Assembly (NCBI RefSeq): GCF_016342785.1
Contig: NZ_JAEINH010000004.1
Coordinates: 186,001 to 250,000, forward strand
DNA length: 64,000 nt
Direction of reading: 5' to 3'
From: Sanguibacter suaedae
GTDB taxonomy: Bacteria > Actinomycetota > Actinomycetes > Actinomycetales > Cellulomonadaceae
Shown: positions 17,405-25,032 of the stretch, in pieces
Numbering within the stretch: position 1 is the first letter of the stretch
Layout of the letters: each line of letters opens with the position of its first letter
Notes under the pieces: generated by a model
Told to the model about the DNA's origin: nothing
What the model saw: the letters and a program-made list of their open reading frames with translations, nothing else
The model's database searches: none
Position numbers and translations under genes: made by a program

Positions 17405-17487
17405 TGGAAGGACATCCGGCCAGCGAGACCCCCTCGGCTGGCGCCGCGAGAGCGACGTCGGACCGGAACCGCGACCAGGAGGCACGA

Positions 17488-18315
17488 GTGGGAAGCCCAG
17501 TATTTTCTCGGAGCAACGTCTTCAGCCCGAACGCGAGCCCCGCGGCCGGGACCCAGCAGTACGGTACGCAGCCGCAGTACGGCCAGTACACGGCCGGGCA
17601 CGCCGGCATGGACGCCGCGAGCATGAACAGCATGTACGACGCGCCGTCGGCGACCACCGCCCAGACGGGGCGCCTGACGTACGACGACGTCATCATGAAG
17701 ACCGCGGGTCTCCTCGGCATCATCGTCGTGGTCGGGGCCATCACGTGGTTCACCGCACCGGAGCTGTTCTTCTTCGGTGCGATCGCGGGCCTCGTCCTCG
17801 GCCTCGTCAACGCGTTCAAGAAGAACCCGAGCCCTGCGCTCATCGTGGCCTACGCCGTCGCCGAGGGTGTGTTCCTCGGCGGGATCAGCGCGTTCTACGA
17901 GGCGCAGTTCGACGGGATCGTCCTCCAGGCGGTCGGTGCGACCGTCGCGACGTTCGCCGCGTGCCTGTTCCTCTTCCGGTCCGGTCGTGTGCGCGTGACG
18001 CCGCGGTTCACCCGCTGGTTGATGTTCTCCATCGCCGGGTATCTCGCGTTCTCGCTCCTCAACCTCGTCTACGTGGTGTTCCTCGGCGGCGACGGCTGGG
18101 GCATGCGGAACGGACCGCTCGGCGTGATCATCGGCCTCGTGGCCGTGGGCCTCGCGTCGGCGAGCCTCATCGTCGACTTCGACGCGATCCAGCGCGGCGT
18201 GCGCAACGGCGTCCCCGCGAAGTTCGCGTGGACCGCGGCGTTCGGCCTGGTCGTCACCCTCATCTGGCTGTACCTCGAGTTCCTGCGTCTGCTCGCGATC
18301 TTCCAGAGCGACTGA
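17488..18315 (+). CDS. Bax inhibitor-1 / YccA family membrane protein
   Basis: 275 aa, with a ~65-residue polar, Gln/Ser/Ala-rich N-terminal tail (QQYGTQPQYGQYTAGHAG) and then seven membrane helices beginning with VIMKTAGLLGIIVVVGAITW. The central SPALIVAYAVAEGVFLGGIS and the C-terminal acidic motif SLIVDFDAIQRGV are typical of the bacterial BI-1/YhhQ-like actinobacterial branch. GTG 17488 follows AGGAGG (17477-17482). Its function in bacteria is not settled; pH-dependent calcium leak is known for BsYetJ. Confidence 0.88.
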   Translation: MGSPVFSRSNVFSPNASPAAGTQQYGTQPQYGQYTAGHAGMDAASMNSMYDAPSATTAQTGRLTYDDVIMKTAGLLGIIVVVGAITWFTAPELFFFGAIAGLVLGLVNAFKKNPSPALIVAYAVAEGVFLGGISAFYEAQFDGIVLQAVGATVATFAACLFLFRSGRVRVTPRFTRWLMFSIAGYLAFSLLNLVYVVFLGGDGWGMRNGPLGVIIGLVAVGLASASLIVDFDAIQRGVRNGVPAKFAWTAAFGLVVTLIWLYLEFLRLLAIFQSD

Positions 18316-18330
18316 CCGCTGGGGTCCCCG

Positions 18331-18336
18331 TAGTCT
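18331..18336 (+). promoter_or_regulatory. Candidate -10 of the FKBP gene
   Basis: TAGTCT, a good actinobacterial TANNNT box, 37 bp upstream of the FKBP ATG in the 57-bp gap. GGAGAGG just before the start is its ribosome site. Confidence 0.4.
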
Positions 18337-18372
18337 GGGGGCTCACCACCATCGAGGAGAGGTAACCGACCC

Positions 18373-18777
18373 ATGTCGATCGAACTGCCACAGGCCAGCG
18401 GAGCATTCGGCGAGAAGCCGCAGCTGACGTTCCCCGCGTCGGGCGCCCCGGAGGGCCTGCAGGTGCAGGTGCTCTCGGAGGGTGACGGTCCCCAGGTCGC
18501 CGCCGGTGACAACATCGTGGTCCACTACCTCGGCCAGTCGTGGGGCGGGGGAGTGTTCGACAACTCCTACGACCGCGGTGCGACGATCGACTTCCCCATC
18601 GGTATCGGGGCTGTCATCGGTGGCTGGGACCAGGGGCTCGTGGGGCAGAACATCGGCTCCCGCCTGCTGCTCTCGATCCCGCCGGAGCTCGGCTACGGCG
18701 AGCGCGGCGTCCCGCAGGCCGGCATCGCCGGCGGCGCGACCCTCGTGTTCGTCGTCGACATCGTCGACGTCGCCTGA
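18373..18777 (+). CDS. FKBP-type peptidyl-prolyl cis-trans isomerase
   Basis: 134-aa single FKBP domain without signal peptide, so cytosolic. Active-site features are visible: VHYLGQSWGGGVFDNSYDRG, FPIGIGAVIGGWDQGL, LLLSIPPELGYGERG and TLVFVVDIVDV. The length fits the actinobacterial FkbP found near Bax-inhibitor and sulphur-amino-acid genes. Followed by a strong hairpin terminator. Confidence 0.93.
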   Translation: MSIELPQASGAFGEKPQLTFPASGAPEGLQVQVLSEGDGPQVAAGDNIVVHYLGQSWGGGVFDNSYDRGATIDFPIGIGAVIGGWDQGLVGQNIGSRLLLSIPPELGYGERGVPQAGIAGGATLVFVVDIVDVA

Positions 18778-18823
18778 GCGGACCAGCACCGCACGAGCGC
18801 AGCACGGACCCGCAGAGTCCGTG

Positions 18824-18859
18824 AGGAGGCCGCCGCCCCCCTGGGTGCGGCGGCCTCCT
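18824..18859 (+). terminator. Terminator after the FKBP gene
   Basis: Perfect 13-bp stem (18824-18836 with 18847-18859) and a 10-nt loop, 46 bp after the stop codon; no clear U-tract. Confidence 0.7.
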
Positions 18860-18966
18860 GCGTGCCCAGGGCGTAGCCGACCTCATCCGCAGGGCCCAGG
18901 TGGTGGGCGCGCATATCCGACCTGGGAGTGATGCACCGCGCGTGGCGTCCGCGAGACGCTGGACGG

Positions 18967-19848
18967 GTGCTGACGATCCGACGTGCCCTCGTGGGCCTCC
19001 TCACCCTGGCCACCGCGTCGGTGCTCTCGGGCTGCGTGAGCGCCGACCCGTGGGAAGAGGTGTCACCGGTTCCCGTCGACGCGGACCCCGTCGTCCTCGC
19101 CGAGCAGGCGTCCGAGCAGGCCGAGACCCTCGGGCGGCTCCTCCAGGAGGTCGAGGCGCGGTTCGCCCTCGAAGCCCCCGACCTCGAGATCCTCGACGCG
19201 GGGACACCGGCCGAGGACGTCGCGACGGTGCTCGCCGAGACCGTCCCCGTGAACAGCCAGGCACGGGCTTTCCTGTGGTCGCACGCCGAGTACGTGGAGC
19301 AGCAGTGGTCCCGGGACGCGCCGGCCCGCGAGGTCATGGTCGTCGCCGGCGACGCGGAGGTGCTCGGGGTGGCCGGCGGTGACCCCGTCGCGTCGGTTCC
19401 CGTGCGCACCACGTACGTCCTCGACGACGGGACGAGTCACGAGACGGCCGTCGACTACGCGGTGTCGTGGCGGGAGACGACGACCTCGGGGGAGGTGCGC
19501 CTCATGACGGTGCGCCCGCTCTACGAGGACGACGACGTCGCCGCCCTGGACAGCGGGGCAGGACGGGGGTCGCCGCTCGGGGCGGTCCACGACTACGTGC
19601 GTGCCGTCACCCACGGGTCGAGCGGCACGATCGACCGTTTCGAGGGGACGGTCCGGACGTCCGAGGAGCTCCGTTCGGCGCTCAAGGACCGTCTGCTCGC
19701 CGTCCCGCGCTACACCCCGGTCGAGGTGCCCTGCGCCCGGATGGGCAGCACGCACGTCGTGTACCTCGTCCAGGACGGCGCGGACGAGCTCCTGCGCTTC
19801 GACGTGGACGTCTCCGGGGACGACCCCGTGCTGGTCCCGTACCTGTGA
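18967..19848 (+). CDS. Putative lipoprotein, function unknown
   Basis: 293 aa from GTG 18967 (an upstream ATG at 18928 would add 13 residues ahead of the signal peptide). The signal sequence ends in the lipobox VLSGC (Cys near 23), so it should be anchored outside the membrane. The mature part is acidic, with a helix-rich segment (VLAEQASEQAETLGRLLQEV), then a beta-rich part, with a second Cys in VEVPCARM. I do not recognise a domain. It precedes cbs by 21 bp in the same direction, but nothing else links them. Confidence 0.75.
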   Translation: MLTIRRALVGLLTLATASVLSGCVSADPWEEVSPVPVDADPVVLAEQASEQAETLGRLLQEVEARFALEAPDLEILDAGTPAEDVATVLAETVPVNSQARAFLWSHAEYVEQQWSRDAPAREVMVVAGDAEVLGVAGGDPVASVPVRTTYVLDDGTSHETAVDYAVSWRETTTSGEVRLMTVRPLYEDDDVAALDSGAGRGSPLGAVHDYVRAVTHGSSGTIDRFEGTVRTSEELRSALKDRLLAVPRYTPVEVPCARMGSTHVVYLVQDGADELLRFDVDVSGDDPVLVPYL

Positions 19849-19869
19849 CGCGGTCGGTACGGTGAGCGC

Positions 19870-21267
19870 ATGAGATATGCGGACCACGTGAGCGAGCTCG
19901 TCGGCGACACCCCTCTCGTGCGGCTGGGCACCGTGACCGAGGGCCTCGCTGCGACGGTCCTCGCGAAGGTCGAGTACATGAACCCCGGCGGCTCCGTGAA
20001 GGACCGCATCGCCCTGGCCATGGTCGAGGCGGCCGAGGCCTCCGGCGAGCTCCGGCCGGGCGGCACCATCGTCGAGCCGACGAGCGGCAACACCGGCGTC
20101 GGCCTCGCCCTCGTCGCGCAGCGCAAGGGCTACCGCTGCGTCTTCGTGTGCCCGGACAAGGTGTCGGTCGACAAGCGGGACGTCCTGCGCGCGTACGGTG
20201 CCGAGGTCGTCGTGACGCCCACGGCCGTCGCTCCCGACCACCCGGAGTCCTACTACTCCGTCTCCGACCGCCTCGTCACGGAGATCCCCGGGGCATGGAA
20301 GCCCAACCAGTACGCGAACCAGAACGGACCGGCCAGCCACTACGCCACGACCGGTCCGGAGATCTGGGCCGACACCGAAGGGCGGGTGACGCACTTCGTC
20401 ACCGGCGTCGGCACCGGAGGGACCATCACCGGGACCGGCCGGTACCTGCGTGACGTCTCCGCCGACCGTGACGGTGGCGAGGTCCGCGTGGTCGGTGCCG
20501 ACCCCGAGGGCTCCGTGTACTCCGGCGGGACGGGTCGCCCGTACCTCGTCGAGGGTGTGGGCGAGGACTTCTGGCCCTCGGCGTACGACCCGGCCGTCCC
20601 GCACGAGATCATCGCCGTCTCCGACGCCGACTCGTTCGCGATGACCCGTCGCCTCGCCCGGGAGGAGGGCCTCCTCGTCGGCGGGTCGTGCGGCATGGCC
20701 GTCGTCGCCGCCCTGCGTCTCGCCGCGCGACTCGAGGCGGAGGACCCGGCGGCCGCAGCCCGGGCCGTGATCGTCGTCCTGCTCCCCGACGGCGGCCGGG
20801 GATACATGTCGAAGATCTTCTCGGACGCGTGGATGCGCTCGTACGGCTTCCTCGACGCGGAGCAGGGCGTGACCGCCGGTGACGTCCTGCGTGGCAAGTC
20901 CCGGGAGATGCCGTCCCTGGTCCACACGCACCCCACCGAGACGGTGCGCGACGCCGTGGAGATCCTCCGCGAGTTCGGGGTCTCGCAGATGCCCGTGGTC
21001 CTCGCGGAGCCGCCCGTCGTCATCGGTGAGGTCGCCGGGTCGGTGAGCGAGCGGGAGCTCCTCGACGCCGTCTTCTCCGGGCGGGCGGCGCTCACCGACA
21101 CCGTCGAGAAGCACATGGCCGACCGCCTGCCCATCGTCGGGGCGGGGGAGAGCGTCGACGAGGTCCGTCGCGTCCTCGAGACCCACGACGCGACGATGGT
21201 CGTCGAGGACGGCAAGCCCGTGGGCGTCCTCACGCGCCACGACCTCCTCGGGTACCTCGCGAACTGA
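19870..21267 (+). CDS. cbs: Cystathionine beta-synthase
   Basis: PLP enzyme condensing serine (or O-acetylserine) with homocysteine. Fold-type II core: PLP lysine K44 in NPGGSVKDRIA, phosphate loop TSGNTGVG, and GVGTGGTITGTGRYL. The C-terminal ~125 residues form a CBS-domain pair (VHTHPTETVRDAVEIL and MADRLPIVGAGESVDEV), which distinguishes it from plain cysteine synthase. 465 aa. It stands with a cystathionine gamma-synthase/lyase gene 42 bp downstream, pointing to transsulfuration. Confidence 0.93.
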   Translation: MRYADHVSELVGDTPLVRLGTVTEGLAATVLAKVEYMNPGGSVKDRIALAMVEAAEASGELRPGGTIVEPTSGNTGVGLALVAQRKGYRCVFVCPDKVSVDKRDVLRAYGAEVVVTPTAVAPDHPESYYSVSDRLVTEIPGAWKPNQYANQNGPASHYATTGPEIWADTEGRVTHFVTGVGTGGTITGTGRYLRDVSADRDGGEVRVVGADPEGSVYSGGTGRPYLVEGVGEDFWPSAYDPAVPHEIIAVSDADSFAMTRRLAREEGLLVGGSCGMAVVAALRLAARLEAEDPAAAARAVIVVLLPDGGRGYMSKIFSDAWMRSYGFLDAEQGVTAGDVLRGKSREMPSLVHTHPTETVRDAVEILREFGVSQMPVVLAEPPVVIGEVAGSVSERELLDAVFSGRAALTDTVEKHMADRLPIVGAGESVDEVRRVLETHDATMVVEDGKPVGVLTRHDLLGYLAN

Positions 21268-21309
21268 CCGCTGACTGACACGGCCCGGGCCCGCGGCTAG
21301 GGTGGTCGG

Positions 21310-22518
21310 GTGATGAGCTCCGAGCACCCCGACTGGTCCACCGCGGGCTTCGCGACCCGCGCCATCCACGCCGGCCAGGATCCCGACGCCACCACGGGCG
21401 CCGTCGTCCCGCCCATCTACCAGGTGTCCACGTACAAGCAGGACGGGGTGGGCGGGCTGCGCGGCGGGTACGAGTACTCGCGCTCCGGCAACCCCACCCG
21501 CACCGCTCTCGAGGAGGCGCTCGCGTCCGTCGAGCTCGGTGGCCGGGCGTTCGCGTTCGCGTCCGGCCTCGCCGCCGAGGACACCCTGCTGCGCGCCGTG
21601 CTCCGCCCGGGCAGCCACCTCGTCATGCCCGACGACGCGTACGGCGGCACGTACCGCCTCGTGGCACGGGTCCTGGCCGCGTGGGGCGTGGACCACACCC
21701 CCGTCGACACGTCGGACCTCGCGGCCGTCGCCGCCGCCATCCGGCCCGGCGTCACCGGCGCCGTCTGGGTGGAGACCCCGTCCAACCCGCTGCTCGGCGT
21801 GAGCGACATCGCGTCCCTCGCGGACGTCGCGCACGCCGCCGGCGCGCTCCTCGTCGTCGACAACACCTTCGCGACGCCCGCCCTGCAGCGCCCCCTCACG
21901 CTGGGCGCCGACGTCGTCGTGCACTCGACCACCAAGTACGTCGGTGGGCACTCGGACGTCGTGGGCGGCGCCGTGGTCACAGCGACCGGTGCCGTGCTGC
22001 CCCTCGGGGCGACGGGACCCACCGGATCCCAGTCGCTCGCCGACGCCGTGGCGTTCCACCAGAACGCCGTGGGCGCCGTCGCGGGCCCGTTCGACGCCTG
22101 GCTCACCCTGCGCGGGCTGAAGACCCTCGGTGTGCGCATGGACCGGCACAGCGCCAACGCGGCGCGGATCGCGACGTTCCTCGAGGAGCACCCGGCCGTG
22201 GGCTCCGTGATCTACCCCGGCCTCGAGTCCCACCCGCAGCACGCCATGGCGAAGGCGCAGATGTCGGCCTTCGGCGGCATGGTCTCCTTCCGGACCGGCA
22301 CGCTCGCCAAGGCCCTCGACGTCGTCGACCGCACCCGGGTGTTCACGCTCGCCGAGTCCCTCGGCGGGGTCGAGTCGCTCATCGAGCACCCCGGGAAGAT
22401 GACGCACGCGTCCGTGGCAGGGTCTGTCCTCGAGGTCCCGGACGACCTCGTCCGGGTGTCCGTCGGCATCGAGGACGTCGACGACCTCCTCGCGGACCTC
22501 GACCAGGCCCTCGCGTGA
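21310..22518 (+). CDS. Cystathionine gamma-synthase / gamma-lyase
   Basis: 402-aa Cys/Met metabolism PLP enzyme (fold type I). Features: FATRAIHAGQDPDATTGAVV at the N terminus, YEYSRSGNPTRTALE, PLP lysine in VVHSTTKYVGGHSDVVGG, and the C-terminal SLGGVESLIEHPGKMTH. Together with cbs it fits reverse transsulfuration (homocysteine to cysteine, needed for mycothiol). Synthase (MetB) and lyase (CGL) activities cannot be separated by eye. Starts GTG 21310 or ATG 21313. Its stop overlaps the start of the next gene. Confidence 0.9.
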   Translation: MMSSEHPDWSTAGFATRAIHAGQDPDATTGAVVPPIYQVSTYKQDGVGGLRGGYEYSRSGNPTRTALEEALASVELGGRAFAFASGLAAEDTLLRAVLRPGSHLVMPDDAYGGTYRLVARVLAAWGVDHTPVDTSDLAAVAAAIRPGVTGAVWVETPSNPLLGVSDIASLADVAHAAGALLVVDNTFATPALQRPLTLGADVVVHSTTKYVGGHSDVVGGAVVTATGAVLPLGATGPTGSQSLADAVAFHQNAVGAVAGPFDAWLTLRGLKTLGVRMDRHSANAARIATFLEEHPAVGSVIYPGLESHPQHAMAKAQMSAFGGMVSFRTGTLAKALDVVDRTRVFTLAESLGGVESLIEHPGKMTHASVAGSVLEVPDDLVRVSVGIEDVDDLLADLDQALA

Positions 22519-22850
22519 CCACGGAGCCCGCCGCCGCGGGCACGTCGTCGACGGTCACGGGAGTGGCGAAGGTGTCGATCGTCTACTGCACGCAGTGCCG
22601 CTGGCTCATGCGGGCCGCGTGGATGGCGCAGGAGCTGCTGAGCACGTTCTCCGACGAGCTCACAGAGGTCGCCCTCGTCCCCGCGACCGGGGGCGTGTTC
22701 CGGATCTCCGTGGGCTCGGAGACCATCTGGAACCGCAAGACCGACGGCGGCTTCCCGGAGATCACGCACCTCAAGCGCCTCGTCCGTGACCGCGTCGCCC
22801 CGGGGCGCTCCCTCGGTCACTCCGAGGCGACGGCCACGCCCGACGCCTGA
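22515..22850 (+). CDS. SelT/SelW/SelH-family (Rdx) thioredoxin-like protein
   Basis: 111-aa protein of the Rdx family, Cys version of selenoprotein W. The redox motif CTQC (C25, C28) in VSIVYCTQCRWLMRAAWMAQ, followed by the family pattern VALVPATGGVFRISVG and KTDGGFPEITHLKRLVRD, is diagnostic. GTG 22515 overlaps the metB stop (GTGA), suggesting coupled translation with sulphur metabolism. Its stop (22848-22850) abuts the stop of the convergent DUF5997 gene with no base between. Confidence 0.88.
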   Translation: MTTEPAAAGTSSTVTGVAKVSIVYCTQCRWLMRAAWMAQELLSTFSDELTEVALVPATGGVFRISVGSETIWNRKTDGGFPEITHLKRLVRDRVAPGRSLGHSEATATPDA

Positions 22851-23276
22851 TCAGTTGCGGCCGGAACGCTCCGCACGCTCGGCCTTGTCGGCCTTCGCCG
22901 CGATCTTCGCGTCACGCTCGGCGATGCGCTCCTCCTCCTCGCGCACCTGGGCCTGGACGGCGCGCTCGCGGACGAGCCAGTCCGGCTCCTCCTCGCGCAG
23001 CTCGTTGATCTGCTCGGTCGTGAGGGCCTCGGTCACACCGCCGCGGGCGAGGCCGGCGATGGACACCCCGAGACGTGCCGCGACGGTGGGGCGCGGGTGC
23101 GGGCCGTTGCGGCGCAGCTCGGACAGCCACTCCGGGGGGTCGGACTGCAGGGTGTTGAGCTCCTCGCGGGACACGAGGGACTCCTGGAACTCCTGCGGCG
23201 TCGCCGGCAGGTACACGCCGAGCTTCTTCGCCGCAGTCGCGGGCTTCATGGTCTGGGGCGTCTTCGGCGGGGTCAT
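22851..23276 (-). CDS. DUF5997 family protein
   Basis: 141-aa soluble, highly charged protein: MKPATAAKKLGVYLPATPQE, then PPEWLSELRRNGPHPR, then a HTH-like VAARLGVSIAGLARGGV, and a C-terminal Lys/Glu/Ala helix. It fits DUF5997, a small actinobacterial family. The middle segment reads like a helix-turn-helix, so DNA binding is possible. It is transcribed divergently, 40 bp away, from a LysR-like effector-domain protein that has no HTH. Starts: ATG 23276, or ATG 23249 nearer the conserved part. Confidence 0.78.
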   Translation of the reverse strand: MTPPKTPQTMKPATAAKKLGVYLPATPQEFQESLVSREELNTLQSDPPEWLSELRRNGPHPRPTVAARLGVSIAGLARGGVTEALTTEQINELREEEPDWLVRERAVQAQVREEEERIAERDAKIAAKADKAERAERSGRN

Positions 23277-23316
23277 GCGCCCAGGATATCGGTCGGGGCC
23301 CGGGTAGCCTGACCCC

Positions 23317-24141
23317 GTGAGCCCTGACGACAACCCCACCGCGCCGCCCTCACCCGACGGGCGCCGCTTCCGGCTCGGGTTCGTCCCCGGGGTCACCCCG
23401 GCCAAATGGGTCTCGGTGTGGCGAGAGCGCCTGCCCGACGTCCCGATGGACCTCGTCCCCCTGCCGGTCCTCGAGGCGGACGCAGCGGTCCGAGAGGGGA
23501 CGGTGGACGCCGCGCTCCTGCGGCTGCCGGTGGACCGTGAGGCGCTCAGCGCGATTCCCCTCTACGAGGAGACCCCCGTCGTCGTCGTCCCCAAGGACCA
23601 CGTGGTGAGCGCCTTCGACGCCGTGCCCGTGGACGACCTCGACGACGAGGTGTTCCTCCACCCCCTGGACGACCGCCTGGGGTGGGCGCAGCTGCCCGGG
23701 AGGCCGGCCGCTGAGCGCCCGGCGACGACGGCCGACGCCGTCGAGCTCGTCGCCGCGGGCGTCGGGCTCCTCGTCGTCCCCCAGTCCCTCGCCCGGCTGC
23801 ACCACCGCAAGGACCTCGTGTTCCGCGAGGCCACCGGTGCCCCTACCTCCACGGTGGCCCTCGCGTGGGTCGAGGACCGCACCACGGACCTCGTCGAGGA
23901 GATGATCGGCATCGTGCGGGGCCGTACCCCGAACAGCTCGCGGGGACGTGGGACCCAGCAGGACGCCGACGCACCCACGAGAGCGGCCCCGTCGAAGGGC
24001 GCACAGGCGGGCAGGGCCAAGCCGCAGAAGGCAGGCGCCCGGTCCGCGGCCGCGCGCGCGGCTACGGACCGCCAGCAGGCCGCCGCACGGAAGGCCGCCG
24101 CGAAGAACAAGCCCCGCGGCGGCAAGCGCGGCAAGCGGTGA
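23317..24141 (+). CDS. LysR-type substrate-binding-domain protein without HTH, basic C-terminal tail
   Basis: 274 aa. Residues ~18-200 resemble the periplasmic-binding-like effector domain of LysR regulators (FRLGFVPGVTPAKW, then AAVREGTVDAALLRLPVD, YEETPVVVVPKDH, VAAGVGLLVVPQSLARLHHR). There is no winged helix at the N terminus and no signal peptide. The last ~75 residues are a Lys/Arg/Ala-rich tail ending in KPRGGKRGKR. Such a tail could bind nucleic acid nonspecifically. The gene is divergent from DUF5997, a pairing I believe is conserved in actinobacteria. GTG 23317. Confidence 0.8.
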   Translation: MSPDDNPTAPPSPDGRRFRLGFVPGVTPAKWVSVWRERLPDVPMDLVPLPVLEADAAVREGTVDAALLRLPVDREALSAIPLYEETPVVVVPKDHVVSAFDAVPVDDLDDEVFLHPLDDRLGWAQLPGRPAAERPATTADAVELVAAGVGLLVVPQSLARLHHRKDLVFREATGAPTSTVALAWVEDRTTDLVEEMIGIVRGRTPNSSRGRGTQQDADAPTRAAPSKGAQAGRAKPQKAGARSAAARAATDRQQAAARKAAAKNKPRGGKRGKR

Positions 24142-24151
24142 GCCGCCTCCG

Positions 24152-24820
24152 TCAGGCCGACGGCACCGAGCAGGCGACGCCGGTGGAGTGGACCGGGCAG
24201 TAGCCGTTCGGGTTCTTGTGCAGGTACTGCTGGTGGTAAGCCTCCGCGTAGTAGAAGGGGCCGGCGTCCTCCGCGGACCTCAGGTCCGTCGTGATCTGCC
24301 CGAAGCCACGCTCGGTGAGGCTCGCCTGGAAGACCTCGAGCGTCCCGCGGGTGGCCGCCTCCTGCTCCGGCGTCGTCCAGTAGACCGCCGACCGGTACTG
24401 CGTCCCCACGTCGTTGCCCTGACGGAACCCCTGCGTCGGGTCGTGCGACTCCCAGAACGTCCGCAGCAGGTCGACGTCGCTCACGACCGTCGGGTCGTAG
24501 GCGACCATGACGGCCTCGGTGTGCCCCGTGAGCGCGGTGCACACCTCCTCGTACGTCGGGTGGGGCGTGAACCCACCCTGGTACCCGGCCGCCGTCGTCA
24601 CCACGCCCGGCAGCTGCCAGAACTCCTTCTCCGCACCCCAGAAGCACCCGAGACCCAGGTACACGACGCGCGTCCCCTCGGGCCACGGGCCCGCGAGGGG
24701 CGTGCCCAGCACGGCGTGCGTCTCGGGGACCGTGTACACGGGGTCCGGCCGGCCGGACAGGGCGCGCTCGGGGGAGACCATCGTGGTCTTCAGGGACGAG
24801 CCGAACAACGAGCCGAACAT
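24152..24820 (-). CDS. msrA: Peptide methionine sulfoxide reductase A
   Basis: 222-aa repair enzyme reducing methionine-S-sulfoxide. Active-site GCFWGAEKEFW with nucleophilic Cys near residue 59, the conserved YEEVCTALTGHTEAV and YDP motifs, GNDVGTQYRSAVY, and recycling cysteines in NGYCPVHSTGVAC. A short N-terminal extension (MFGSLFGSSLKTTMV) is normal for the actinobacterial type. The start ATG 24820 follows GGAGGT. Confidence 0.95.
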   Translation of the reverse strand: MFGSLFGSSLKTTMVSPERALSGRPDPVYTVPETHAVLGTPLAGPWPEGTRVVYLGLGCFWGAEKEFWQLPGVVTTAAGYQGGFTPHPTYEEVCTALTGHTEAVMVAYDPTVVSDVDLLRTFWESHDPTQGFRQGNDVGTQYRSAVYWTTPEQEAATRGTLEVFQASLTERGFGQITTDLRSAEDAGPFYYAEAYHQQYLHKNPNGYCPVHSTGVACSVPSA

Positions 24821-25032
24821 GCGACCTCCAGGTGGACCGTGCCTCCGCGGGGCGGTGACCTGCACGGCTCTCGCTCACGCAGGGCGGACGTCACAGGACA
24901 ACGCGCCGGGTGTCCGCCCTGTTCCCGGCGGCGACGCACCGTAACCTGTCCACTGAGACGCCACCGGGACCCCGCCATGTGGCACAGGACGCGTGGGGCA
25001 GGCGCACCACGGACGACGAGGAGACGCACCGC

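Noticed and set aside
18900-19382. Alternative + strand frame over the lipoprotein gene
   Set aside because: It has no signal peptide or domain, while the chosen frame has a clear lipobox.
19063-22407. Open frame of 1114 codons on the - strand
   Set aside because: Antisense to the lipoprotein, cbs and metB genes; His/Asp/Val/Gly-rich without any recognisable motif, so a compositional shadow.
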